From contig JAMYWO010000005.1 in NCBI GenBank assembly GCA_024220525.1, positions 404,746-419,577 of the forward strand: a stretch of DNA of 14,832 nt, given 5' to 3'. Shown here piece by piece: positions 1 through 9,945 of the stretch. This DNA comes from Cochliopodium minus. Taxonomy: Eukaryota; Discosea; Himatismenida; Cochliopodiidae. The notes below the pieces were generated by a model. It was not told the origin of the DNA. It saw only the letters and a list, made by a program, of their open reading frames with translations, and ran no database searches. Each line of letters begins with the position of its first letter. The first letter of the stretch is position 1. The translations under genes and the position numbers were made by a program.

Positions 1-3000
1 CCGTTGATTTTTTCGTCGATGGAAGAATCTTCCTTCAACATTTCTTCCCTCTTCTTTTTGTAGAGATTTCTTTCCGAAGCCAACTTTTCCATCTCTTCTT
101 TTTTCTTAGCGGAGTCTTTTTTGTAGGTCTCCAGTTTGTCCAAGAGAAGCTTCTCTTCCTTTTTGAAACTCTCGAAGCTTTTGTTGAGGGTTTTGAGCTC
201 TTCTTTCAGCCTTGCTTCGAGTTTGTTCATCTCCTCTATTCTTCCCTCGTAGTCTTTGCTTTTGTTGTATTCTATACGTGCTTGTATCGATGATATTTGA
301 TCCGATAGTTTCGTAAGATCTATTTTTAAAAATTTTATTCAATTTCAAAAAAAAAAAAATTTGGTTTTTTTGAAAAAAAAAAATAATAATTTGAAAAAAA
401 AAAAAATAAAAAATAAGTAATCTTTAAAAAAAAAAAAAATAAAAAAAAAATTATACTTTGATTTATTTGTTTGCTGATCTCAGTTTTTTCTTCGAATTCA
501 CGAATACTTTTGACACCAATCTCTTTGCAAAACTTTGAGAAAATTTCTCCTTCTGTCTTTTCGATGTCCTCGTTCTTTTCCTTGATGATCGCTTCCATGT
601 TTTTCAAGTCCTCGTGTTTCTTCTTTTCCTTTTCTTTCAATTTGATTTCTTTCTCCACTTCGCTTATTTCTGTTGTCAATTCATTAATTTTTTTTCCTGT
701 CATCAAACTGTCTTGCTTTCTAATTTTTTTTTTGTAAAAATTTGATTTAATTGAAAATATTCATGAAAAAAAAAAACAATTTTAAATTGTTCATTAAAAA
801 TGTAAGAAGGATACAAAAAAAATGTAAAAATTGGATCAAATTAAAAAAAATTTAAAGATTGTTTTAAAAATTTAAGTAAATGATTAAAAGAAAATGTAAT
901 TTTAAATTATTAAAAATTAAAAAATAGTATAACCAATTTAAAATTTAAAAAGTATTGAAATTATAAAAAAAAGATTGAAAATTTTTACGCATATTCCATT
1001 TTGGAATTTAATGTTTCAATTTGGTTGCGTAAGGAAAGAACCTTGGTTTCGTCTTTGAGTTTGTCAGCAATTCCCTCGAGTTGTTGGAATAAAACGTCAC
1101 GCTCCTTCTTGTTCTTGTTGACTTTCTTCTCGTCCCAACGTTGAGCTTGCATGGAAAGAGAGCTCTGACCACCAGACATAATACCAGACTTTTTGATCAT
1201 GCTGCCATCACGCGTGACGATTCTTTGTTTGTAGTTTTTGTGGAAGAGTTGGCGAGCGACGTCGATGTTTTCACAATAAAGGGTGCTCGAAAGAGAATAC
1301 TCAAATGCTCTTTTCAAGTGGTTGTGCTTTGAAAAGTCGACCAAGTCAATCAACAACTTGGCGTTTTCGATGAGCTTTAAGTTTTCGTTGACGGGCTTCA
1401 CTTTGAGGGAGTCGAGGGGGAGAAAGGTGGCGACTATGGAACGGGTGAGCTTCAAGTGTTTGATGCATTCTAACGCGGTTTCTTTCTTGTCGACGATGAT
1501 GGCGTCCATGTTTTTTCCCAAGGCGACGGTGAGAGCCAATTTGTATTTTTTGTGGGTAGGATTGCAAAACTCGATCAATCTTCCGTAAACTCCCGCTATG
1601 TTTTTCTTCATCTTTTCTACTGTTTCTTCGTACACTCTTTCTCTCTCACTTTGCTTTCTGTCACACTTGGCATTCCTGATCTTTTCTTGCACTATGTTCA
1701 AGTTGTGTGTCACCTCCTCCCTCTTCTCCTTTGTCATCTCCAACTCTTTCTGAAGGTTAGAAAGCTCATTCTCCAAGTTGATTTTGGTCTCCCTGGAGCT
1801 AGTGACAAAATTGTCTATTCTGTCTTTTCTTTCGATCATCTCTTTCTGTCTTTCTTCCAACACATCTCTTCTCTTTTCAAGTTGTTCTATTTCAGAAAGG
1901 AGGGTGGAAAGGAGCTGTTGCTTTTGGTTGAGCTGATTTTGAAGTGTCTCTGTTTCTTGCTTGTCTTTGATGGTAGATTCGTTTGCTTTTTCTTTCAACT
2001 TGTTGTAAGTTTCGAGTTGTTTAGGTTGCAACACGATTTTTTTGTTGATCTCTTTCAATCTCTCATCTGATTCTTTGTGTGCCAACTGCAATTGGTTCAA
2101 CGTCTCTTCCAACTCTTTTGTCTCCTTTTCTTCTACTTTGGAAAGCTTTGCGAGCTTCTCCTTGTTCTCTTTTGTCTTTTCGAGCTTCTCGTTGATGAGA
2201 GACACCTCCTCCTTTGTTTTGATGAGTTGTGGATTCTTTTGGAAGATGGATTGTTTGTGAGATCTGATCTTCTTTTCAGAGTTGGTGAAATCTGTTTGTA
2301 TTTTGTTGAATTCCACGTTGCTTTTTTTGAATTCTTCCTCTGCTTTCTTCAATGACTTTTGTGAATTCTTCTTTGCTTCCTTGAGCTTCTCTAATTCTCT
2401 TCCTTCATCTGAGATATCGTTTTGGATGTGGAACAATTGGAAGAGAATGTACTCCATCTTCTTTTTTGATTGGGTTTCCAAAAGTTGTTGATAAATATCT
2501 GCTTCTTCTTTTTGTTCCTTGTATTGCTTCTTTTCTGCGATGAATCCTCTTTTCTTTTGCACATTGAGGATCGTTTCTTCATCTGTTTTATCTTTTTCTT
2601 GAATCAATTTGTCGTATTCAACTTTATATTTCACAGATCCACTAATTTGTTCGATAATTTTGGTTATTTCCATTGAATTTTCTCCAGCAACAAGACTATC
2701 GATGGTTCCTTGAAATACTAAAGAATTATGTACTTTTGTAAATATTCTCAATTCCTTCATTTTCTTATCATATTCCTCAAATGTTTTCTTCTGTTTATTC
2801 AAAAAATAATAGCTTCTCACTGATTTTGCAGATTCTATTGTTCTTGTGAATAATAATTCTTCATCTGATTCTATATTTCTCATCACTAATGTCACTGATG
2901 CTTTCCCTTGTTTCTTCATTGGAGATTTTTGGGATTCATCGTCTCTTTTTGATTCATCATAGATTAATTGATCAAGAGAATCTCCTCTCAATGTTTTTGT

Positions 3001-3301
3001 ATCCACTGCCATTACAAAGCTTATTGCATCCATTATATTCGATTTTCCTGAATTGATTATTTTGGCGCAATTAATTATAAGAGGAAATATAAATTTTTAA
3101 TTGAATTACCCACTCCATTTGGTCCTATAATACATGAAAAATTATCAAATGGTCCTATTATTTGGGTTCCTTTGTATGATTTGAAATTTTCCAATTCAAT
3201 TCTGTTTATCTATTCAATATATAATTAAAACTATGAAATAAGTGTTGAATAAATGATTATTTTACTTTCCATGTTTCCTTTTCTTCAATTTTTTCAGTCA
3301 T
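1..3301 (-). CDS. SMC1: SMC1, cohesin ATPase subunit (5' five exons; 3' end outside window)
   Basis: Structural maintenance of chromosomes protein 1 pairs with SMC3 to form the cohesin ring that holds sister chromatids together in the nucleus. Exons on the minus strand: 3301-3266, 3209-3110, 3047-989, 719-457 and 319-1, about 925 codons; joining them keeps one frame throughout. The Walker A motif GPNGVGKS (residues 41-48) is split by intron 2 within Gly46. A family-typical segment follows (SLVFQG, then an ISGS block). Coiled-coil arm one covers roughly residues 165-520, the hinge about 525-675 ([17 protein letters not shown], then RWDEKKV), and arm two begins after that. Its segment [15 protein letters not shown] is characteristic of SMC1 rather than of SMC2, 3 or 4. 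The ABC signature and Walker B are expected beyond position 1. The apparent stop at 985 is an intron: GC joined to A across 988-720 restores MEYAKQDSL, an SMC1-like sequence. The start is the first ATG of a 12-codon exon. Confidence 0.95.
320..456 (-). other. SMC1 intron 4 (137 nt, homopolymer-rich)
   Basis: The donor is GTATAA and the acceptor is AAATAG. The intron is almost purely A/T with repeated A runs of 8 to 13 on the plus strand. The upstream exon ends in phase 1 and the downstream exon resumes in frame as NLTKLSDQ. Confidence 0.85.
720..988 (-). other. SMC1 intron 3 (269 nt, longest intron here)
   Basis: The donor is GTAAAA directly after GC of an Ala codon and the acceptor is AATTAG. 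The body is A/T homopolymer runs with no recognisable coding or RNA structure. An unspliced reading gives a stop immediately (TAA at 987-985), so retention would truncate SMC1 just after the hinge. Confidence 0.9.
3061..3070. promoter_or_regulatory. E2F-like element in SMC1 intron 2
   Basis: TTTGGCGCAA fits the E2F/DP consensus TTTSSCGC exactly. It lies in the 62-nt intron 3109-3048 that interrupts the Walker A codon of SMC1. It may be regulatory, or simply part of the intron. Confidence 0.3.
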
Positions 3302-3342
3302 TTGATCAAATTTTAATTTTTTTTTTTTTTTTTTATAAATAA

Positions 3343-3351
3343 TTGGCGCAA
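3343..3351. promoter_or_regulatory. E2F-like element upstream of SMC1
   Basis: TTGGCGCAA lies 42 nt upstream of the SMC1 start codon and matches the E2F/DP core (TTTSSCGC) at seven of eight positions. GGCGC is rare in such AT-rich noncoding DNA. The same nine bases recur in SMC1 intron 2 at 3062-3070. Function is inferred from the motif alone. Confidence 0.35.
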
Positions 3352-3487
3352 AAAATAAAAAAAGGAATAAAAAAGATGAAGATTGAATACTCATTTATCA
3401 AATTCAAGAATGGACTCATAAAATCTTTCTTTTATCAAAAAATTAAAAAATTTTTGACTGATATTTGAATAAAGAAAAATGCTTTAT

Positions 3488-3497
3488 CCAATATTGG
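3488..3497. promoter_or_regulatory. CArG-type palindrome / paired inverted CCAAT boxes
   Basis: CCAATATTGG is a perfect 10-bp palindrome that fits the MADS-box (SRF/MEF2-type) consensus CC(A/T)6GG. It can also be read as two overlapping CCAAT boxes on opposite strands. It lies near the middle of the divergent region, about 180 to 190 nt from each start codon. Confidence 0.3.
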
Positions 3498-3675
3498 TCA
3501 AGAAATTATAAAGGTTTTAAAATTTGCTTGTCAAATTTTTTTGAATGATTCAACGTGTATACCAAGATGATAAATATAAAAAAAAAAAATAGGAAGCAAT
3601 TTGTTAAAATAAAGTAAAAAGGAATAATTTTTGTAAAAAGATAATTTAATCATTGAAATTCAATTATATTAAGAA

Positions 3676-6600
3676 ATGACAGAGGCATGCGCTTTCGTTG
3701 TTGGACCCCCAATTGGAAAACCAATATTATCATCAAATCAAATTAAAGAATATCTTGAAAATGGAGTAAATAAAATTTAAATTATACAAAGGATTCTTTA
3801 TAAATTATTTTTCTTTCACGATTAATATAGGATATTTCCAAAAAACTTGAAGCAGTAAAAAATTGTATATATACAATTACAAATGGCGAAGCATTAGGTC
3901 CAGGAGTGTTAATGTGGATCATCAGATTTGCAATGCCTCTTCCAGATCATGAAATCAAAAAAACATTAATGATTTTTTGGGAAATTCTTCCAAAAAAATC
4001 ACAAGATGGAAATTTATTGCCTGAAATGATTTTGGTATGGTAAGTTGTTTTAAAATTAAGATTATATTTAGATTATAAAGATATAATATAAATATATTTA
4101 CAATTCTATCTTATTTGATCTTAATTAATTGAAAAAATATAATTTAATTAAAGTAATTCATTGAGAAATGATTTGAATCATCCAAATGAATATTTAAGAG
4201 GAGGAACATTGAGATTGGTTTGTAGATTGAAAGATATGGAAATCTTGGAACCATTATTGCCATCAGTGAGAGCTAATTTGGAGAACAAAAACGCATATGT
4301 GAGAAGAAATGCAATATTTGCAGTATATACAGTCTTTAAAGTCTTGCCAATCCTCATCCCAGATGGGCCAGAAATTATTTATGAATATTTATGTGAAGAA
4401 ACAGATCAAGCATGTAAAAGAAATGCCTTCATTATGTTATGTGAAGTCGCAAGTAAAAAAGCAATTGAATTTCTTGGTTCATGTATCGATCAAATCTCTC
4501 AATTCGATGAAAATCTTCAATTTGTAATTTTGGATCTCATTAAGAAGCTTTGTGCGAGAGTTCCTTCTGAAAAACAAAAATATATCAAATCTGTCTTTGA
4601 ATTGCTCGAATCTCCCACTCTTTCTGTTCAATATGAAGCTGCTGCTACATTGTTGGTTCTATCTTCTTTCCCAACTGCTGTAAAAGCTGCTGCATCAACT
4701 TATATAAGAATCATTCAAATAGTAAAAAAAAATTTTTCTTATTCAACATCATCCATATTCTACCATCTTTCTAATATTTACAAAATATTCTCAATATAAT
4801 AACAAAGCATATATTAAAATAAAACGAGCAAAATAATTGAAAAAATTTAAAATAATATTTTTAAATAGCATCATGATAACAATGTAAGAATGATTGTTTT
4901 GGATAGATTGTTGGAAATAAAGAAAAGACATCACAAAGTGATGCAAGATTTGATGTTGGAGCTCACCAAAACCCTCTCCGCACCCAATCTTGACATCAAA
5001 AAAAAGACACTCGACATTGTACTCGATTTGGTCTCCCCAAAGAACATAGATCAGCTCATCTTGGTGTTGAAAAAAGAAATCAATAAAACACAATCAGAAG
5101 AAGAAGATAGTGCAATGGATTACAGACAAATGTTGATCAGTGCCATCCACAAATGTGCAATCAAATATCCAGAAATAGCCAGCAATGTAGTTAGTCTGTT
5201 GATTGAATTCATTGGAGATAGCAACTCCAAGATCGCCAGTGATGTCGCTTATTTCATCAGAGATGTCATGCAAAAGTATCCTTCCCTTCGCCCTCTCCTT
5301 TTGGCAAACTTGTACGACTCCTTTTCCAGCATACAATCTTCTTCCGTGTTGAGAGTGGTGGTGTGGATATTGGGAGAGTACTCTTTGACTCCTGAGCACA
5401 TCGATTCTACTTTCAACCTTTTGTTTTCTCATTTGGGAGAGCCTCCTTTCAACTCTTCTACCGCAACCATTACAACGTCTACACCAAATCCTACCGCCAC
5501 ACCTACTTCCACACTTCCTTCAAACAACACAAATAAAAACACAGAAAAGAAGGAAGGGAGAGTCATTTTGGAGGATGGTACTTACCAAACCACTTCTGCT
5601 CTCATGCAAAATGACAAGAAGAAAAAGGAGGAAGTGGATGAGATTGGAGGAAACTCAGAGTTGGGAGAAACCTCTACTCTTCGCTTGAAGTTGAGAGAGT
5701 TTATTGTGAAGGGTCACTTCTTTTTGGGTAATGTCATCGCACAAACTTTGACAAAGTTGGTGTTGAGAGTGAAACAACAAAACTCTTTGGAGGAAATCGT
5801 CTTCAATGGGTTGAGAGCAAAGGTCATCCTTTACATCGTATCTATCATGCAATACGGCCTCTCCCAAAACTATTCCTCCTTGTCTCAATCTTCCCTCACT
5901 CCTCCTTCCACCACTACCAACATTGTCTTGGAAAATAACACTAACAGCAAAGAAAAAGAAAGCAAAGGTACTGGAAACAGTGGAAACAAAATGAAGGAAA
6001 TGAGTTTGGACAGTTACAGCAGATATTCTGTTTGTTTGAACCTCTTGATGAACGAGTACACCAACCCTCTCTCCTCTTCCATCTTTGTCAGCCAGTCCTC
6101 CCTCTCCTTCGACCACCTCCTTACCCTCTCCCTCCAAGAAGATGATGAGGATGATTTCAGCGATTTCGCTTCTCTCAGCTCTCCGCCAACAAAAGAGAAT
6201 GTCAACCCTAACAAAAATGAACAAGAAGTAAAGGGATTGTCTCTATCTTCTGTCAAAAAGAACAATAAAAACTTCAATCTTTTCAACGGGAAAAGAAACA
6301 AGAGAGGTGGTGAGGTGGATGAGCTTATCCAAATCAGACAGTTGGTTGATGGTATGGCCAGCAGAAAGATCAAGGGTCAATTAGAGATGGAGATGGTTGA
6401 GGATCTCAACAAAGCTAGTGGTTTCGAAGAAGAAAACAAAGAAAAGACTCTTTCTCAAAAATTAGAACGTCTTGTCCAATTGACTGGTAAAAAAAAAATA
6501 TATATAATAATCTTTTTTCATTTTTTTGAAATAATGATAAAATGATGTTCAAATCATTCTACACATCCGAATTATATGATGGAAAATTTTTTACGATTTC

Positions 6601-7489
6601 TGATTTATCATTTTTTTTTTTCAAAACATTTAATTTCTTTTTTTTATCTTTGATTGAAAATTTTATTTTCTTTTTCTCCACTCTAAATAGGTTTCTCAGA
6701 TCCAGTTTATTGTGAAGCATTTGTAAATGTACATCAATATGACATCTTGTTGGAAGTCACTGTTGTAAATCAAACCAGCGATACTCTCCAAAACCTCACT
6801 CTCGAACTGTCCACTATTGGTGATTTAAAGCTTGTTGAAAGACCTAACCCTGTCACTCTCCAAGCACAAGAATCAAAACTTATTAAAGCAAACATTAAAG
6901 TTTCTTCTACTGAAACAGGTAATTATTTAATCGCTCTTTCAATTTTTTTTTTTTTTACATTTTAATTAATCCTCTTTCAAAAAAAAAAAAATAAAAAGGA
7001 ATTATTTTCGGAAACATTGTTTATGATATTTCCACAACAAATTATTCTGCTGACAGGAATTGTGTCATTTTGAACGAAATTAGAATAGATATCATGGATT
7101 ACATGTCTCCCTTGAAGAAATGCGATCAACAACAATTCAGAAAGATGTGGACAGAGTTTGAGTGGGAGAACAAAGTGAGTGTGAGCACTTCCATCACAGA
7201 TGTTCGTCAATTTTTGGATCATATTTTGAAATGCACCAACATGAGATGTTTAACACCCAAGAGTTCCATTTCTGGTGATTCTAAATTTCTTGCTGCTAAT
7301 CTTTATGCTCAATCTGTTTTCGGTGAAGATGCTCTCGCTAACATCTCTGTTGAACAAACTAATGAGGGAAAAATCGTTGGTTACATCCGTATTAGAAGTA
7401 AGACTCAGGGTATTGCTTTGTCTATTGGTGATAAGATTACTGTCAAACAAAAAGGGACAGATCAAACTTCTTCTCAATCCATTTTGTGA
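3676..7489 (+). CDS. COPB: COPB, coatomer subunit beta (complete, six exons)
   Basis: Beta-COP is a subunit of the heptameric COPI coat, acting on Golgi-to-ER and intra-Golgi vesicles. Exons: 3676-3765, 3831-4039, 4154-4721, 4869-6486, 6691-6918 and 6999-7489; together 3204 nt, 1067 residues, ending in TGA. The N-terminal two thirds is an adaptin-like helical solenoid with family blocks such as [12 protein letters not shown] and [11 protein letters not shown]. The C-terminal appendage begins near [10 protein letters not shown] (about residue 830) and includes [20 protein letters not shown] (about 957) and FGEDALAN (about 1005), all typical of beta-COP. It is longer than the roughly 950-residue animal protein, mainly because of low-complexity inserts in the hinge: Thr/Pro-rich at about 484-515 and Ser/Asn/Lys-rich at about 622-770. 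All splice joins keep frame and recreate conserved sequence, for example LVQLTG/FSDP. The start has an A-rich AAGAA context. Confidence 0.97.
6487..6690 (+). other. COPB intron 4 (204 nt)
   Basis: Donor GTAAAA and acceptor AAATAG, with a pyrimidine-rich 3' half (long T runs and TTTCTTTTTCTCC). It separates the trunk and hinge exon from the appendage exons, splitting a conserved Gly codon (G/GT). It contains nothing else recognisable. Confidence 0.9.
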
Positions 7490-7496
7490 AATTTCT

Positions 7497-7502
7497 AATA
7501 AA
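7497..7502 (+). terminator. Candidate poly(A) signal of COPB
   Basis: AATAAA begins eight bases after the COPB stop codon and is followed by a T-rich stretch. In such A/T-rich DNA the hexamer can occur by chance, so this is suggestive only. Confidence 0.4.
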
Positions 7503-7708
7503 AATTTTTTTTATTTTATTAAAATATCCATTCAAACACCAACTTCATTGTAACATTCATATATTTTTGCTTATTCTTCCATTTTATGATATGTCTTGTT
7601 CCTTTTTTTTTTGAACTCGTTATTATTTTTCGAAAAAAAATAATTAAAAAATAAATTATAGAAAATTTCATTTTGTTTTCTTAGCATCATCTTCAATTCA
7701 TCCTCTCT

Positions 7709-8123
7709 TTAAAAATATACACTTCCGAAAATATAAATAAAATACATAACGGAAAGCAAAATAAGTAAAAAAGCTTGATTATTTGCAAATATTTCTATTC
7801 TCTCTTTTTCGAAAAATGGATTTTGAAGATTCTTATCTAATCCCGAAAATGATAAAAAATTATATATATTTTTTAATAATCTTTTATTATCCTTAAAAAA
7901 AAAACTATTTTTCAAAGAAAAAAGAAAAAAGGATGAACTAAACAAATTTAACAAATAAAAATACATAAAATTCATAAAATATTCTTTTTAATACTTACTG
8001 TTTTTTGATTTCAAATGAAAGTAAAAAAAAAAATTTTATTGCAAGGAGTGCAAGTGGATTATCTATTATTGACTCAAGATATTTTTTTCTTTAAAATGTT
8101 GGTGTTAATTTTAGAGATCTCAT
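7709..8123 (-). pseudogene. Candidate small membrane-protein gene or pseudogene (spliced, one in-frame stop)
   Basis: Not recognised. On the minus strand an open stretch 8090-7999 ends at a strong donor (CA/GTAAGT). A 61-nt intron (7998-7938, acceptor TTTAG) joins it in frame to 7937-7709, ending in TAA. Intron length and donor match the genuine genes here. The product would have a hydrophobic segment in the first exon (NPLALLAIKFFFLL) and a C-terminal one (AFLLILLSVMYFIYIF), so a two-pass or tail-anchored membrane protein is possible. An ATG at 8123-8121 is in the same frame but is separated by one TAA at 8093-8091. No donor upstream would remove it, because the only GT on that strand before the neighbouring gene lies in a poly-T run. 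It may be a pseudogene, a non-AUG start, a sequencing error or chance. Confidence 0.3.
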
Positions 8124-8263
8124 TAAAATTAAATTATTATTCTAAATATTGTGTTTATTTTTTTGAAGATTAAAAAAATATATTTTAATGTGAAGATTTA
8201 TTTAGAATAAGAATAAAAAAAAAAATCATTATTATAAATAAAAATAAAAAAAAAAAACTGAAA

Positions 8264-9900
8264 ATGTTCAAAATTGTTTTGCTTGTAATATGCTTATTAA
8301 CAATCTCTTCATATGCTTACATTGACCCTGCTTTGGATGCTGAAAGAAGAGCTTTTTTGCCATCATTCTTGATGAAAATCACTGAAAACTCTTTCCTTGC
8401 TTTGAATAACTTATCTGTTCATGCAACTCCAAACTACTGCTGGAATAATCAATATTCAGGAAGCTTTTGTGATGATGCTGCAAAAGATTATGGTAAAATC
8501 TTTAAATTAATTTTTATAAAATGAATTATTAAATTTTTTAAATAGTGATTATCTTGTTTCAACCTGTTCCTTTTTATAATGCTACAACCGGAGAAACCGT
8601 ATACTTACCTTTGAATCTCATTGGAATCAATATATTGAGTGTTAATTTGGTTACCGATGGTCTTACAAATGATACCTATTCAATCAAGTAAAAACAAATT
8701 TATTTTAATCTTTAAATCCTCTTAATAATATTTTTTAATCTTTATTTAAAAAATTATTTCCGAAATTTTATTTATTATTTTTTCCCTTAAATCAAAAATA
8801 GATATATTTTGAATAACACTCAATTGAATGGGGATACTTTTACTTATGATTATCAAGATGGTTTGTATTACACCACTTACTATGTATTTCAAAAAGGAAG
8901 TAACAGAGTAAGCTCTGAAACTGTAACATCTGATGATGGAGCTAAATTTATCGGAGCAACTTCCTCTGTTGCTGATCTTCAACAATTATGCATGTTGGTT
9001 GTCAACTATGCTTGTGCACCTGGAACTCAATTCGAACAATACAACACCTATGAAAAATGTATTCAAACAATGCAAATCATTGACCAACAAAATGCTAATA
9101 GAAGAGGAGGATGTCCTGATCCACAAGTATCCAACACCACCATTTGCAGACTCTTGCATGCTGCAACTGCTTTGACTGATGCTCCTGCTTCACAAGCTCT
9201 TCACTGCCCTCATGCTGGAACCCCATCTACCCATTGCATTGATTTATGCTGGGATGTTTGTGATCAATGTGATATCAATGCAAAATGCCAATATCAAGTC
9301 AATCAATACGGAACCAGATCTTACAAATGTGTATGTAATGATGGATATATTGGAAATGGAACTTCTTGCTCTCCAACCAACTGTACTGCTCAATATCAAT
9401 GTGCTGGAACTTCAAACTACAACTTTGTTGGATGTGACACCACCACCAACAAATGTAAATGCCAACCTACCTTCTTTTGGAATGCAACCAATGGAGGATG
9501 TGATTGCCCTTCTGGATATTCAGTATGGTACATTAATGGAGCTGCAACTTGTTTACAAAACGGAAGATGTAGAGATAGATACCAATGTTCTACTGCTGGA
9601 CAAAACAGTGCAGGACAAACTCAAGTTGCTATCGGAAACTGGAATCAAGTTCAATGTGTCCCTTATGGTCCTATTACCACTTTGTTCCCTGATAACACTT
9701 GCTTGTGTAATTATGGTTATACTGGAGGTTTCTTTATTCCTTGCTCTTGTCCTGCAGGAAGATCTGAAGTTTACTCTCCTACTGTCAACGGAAACGTTTG
9801 TATCACCTCTTCTCAATGTGTCGCTAATTACAATTGTCCTTCTGGAAAACAATGTAACTTTTCTGCAGGTCCTTCTTATGGAGTTGGTGTTTGCGTCTAA
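8264..9900 (+). CDS. Secreted cysteine-rich EGF-like protein (three exons, complete)
   Basis: Exons 8264-8492, 8546-8687 and 8802-9900 give 489 residues ending in TAA. Residues 1-18 form a clear signal peptide with likely cleavage after SSYA, and there is no later membrane segment, so the product is probably secreted. The N-terminal region (about 19-180) is unrecognised and carries several N-glycosylation sequons (NLS, NAT, NDT, NNT). A cysteine domain follows with CR-x2-H (239-242) and HCPHA (258-262). An EGF-like module sits at about 277-313 (CDINAKC, then CVCNDGYIGNGTSC). After it come tandem Cys modules starting at Cys318 (CTAQYQC), Cys380 (CRDRYQC) and Cys463 (CVANYNC); the last is cut short by the stop. 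Splice joins are in frame (DY/VIILFQ and SIK/YIL). A role in adhesion or an extracellular matrix is conceivable but unproven. Confidence 0.85.
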
Positions 9901-9945
9901 AAAACAAATTTTTCTTTTCATTGTTTTTGTACTTTAAATTATGTC

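Larger units (their letters stand above)
3302..3675. promoter_or_regulatory. Divergent intergenic region between SMC1 (-) and COPB (+)
   Basis: The 374 bases between two start codons on opposite strands must hold both promoters and both 5' UTRs. It contains a poly-T run at 3317-3334, a TTGGCGCAA element at 3343-3351, a CC(A/T)6GG palindrome at 3488-3497, and A-rich leaders before each ATG. No convincing coding exon or structured RNA was seen. Transcription start sites cannot be placed by eye. Confidence 0.7.
7490..8263. other. Intergenic region between COPB and the EGF-like gene
   Basis: These 774 bases hold the COPB 3' UTR at the left and the A-rich leader of the next gene at the right (runs of A up to the ATG at 8264). 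The middle holds a doubtful minus-strand spliced reading frame, described separately. No tRNA or repeat element was seen. Confidence 0.6.

Noticed and set aside
985-987. Stop codon at the end of the 682-codon SMC1 reading frame
   Set aside because: It is part of an intron donor (GC/GTAAAA). Splicing to 719 restores MEYAKQDSL, and the next exon carries the SMC1 block [15 protein letters not shown].
1552-2070. 172-codon plus-strand frame opposite SMC1
   Set aside because: It is antisense to the coiled-coil region. Leu/Phe/Ser-rich frames are the expected complement of Glu/Lys-rich codons, and no domain is recognisable.
3376-3468. 30-codon plus-strand frame in the divergent promoter
   Set aside because: Short, Lys/Phe-rich and unrecognised. 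It could be an upstream reading frame in the COPB leader, but chance is as likely in this composition.
5655-6224. 189-codon minus-strand frame opposite COPB
   Set aside because: It lies wholly inside a confident COPB exon and has no recognisable family features.
8091-8093. Reassigned TAA codon (as in some ciliates) to explain the broken membrane-protein frame
   Set aside because: The EGF-like gene, the oxygenase-like gene and VPS8 all end in TAA at sensible positions, and none of the confident genes carries TAA within its exons.
9179-9937. 252-codon plus-strand frame overlapping the EGF-like gene
   Set aside because: It is a shifted frame of a gene with regular cysteine spacing. Its Leu/Val/Met-rich content is what the shift of such codons produces, and it has no signal peptide or coherent domain.
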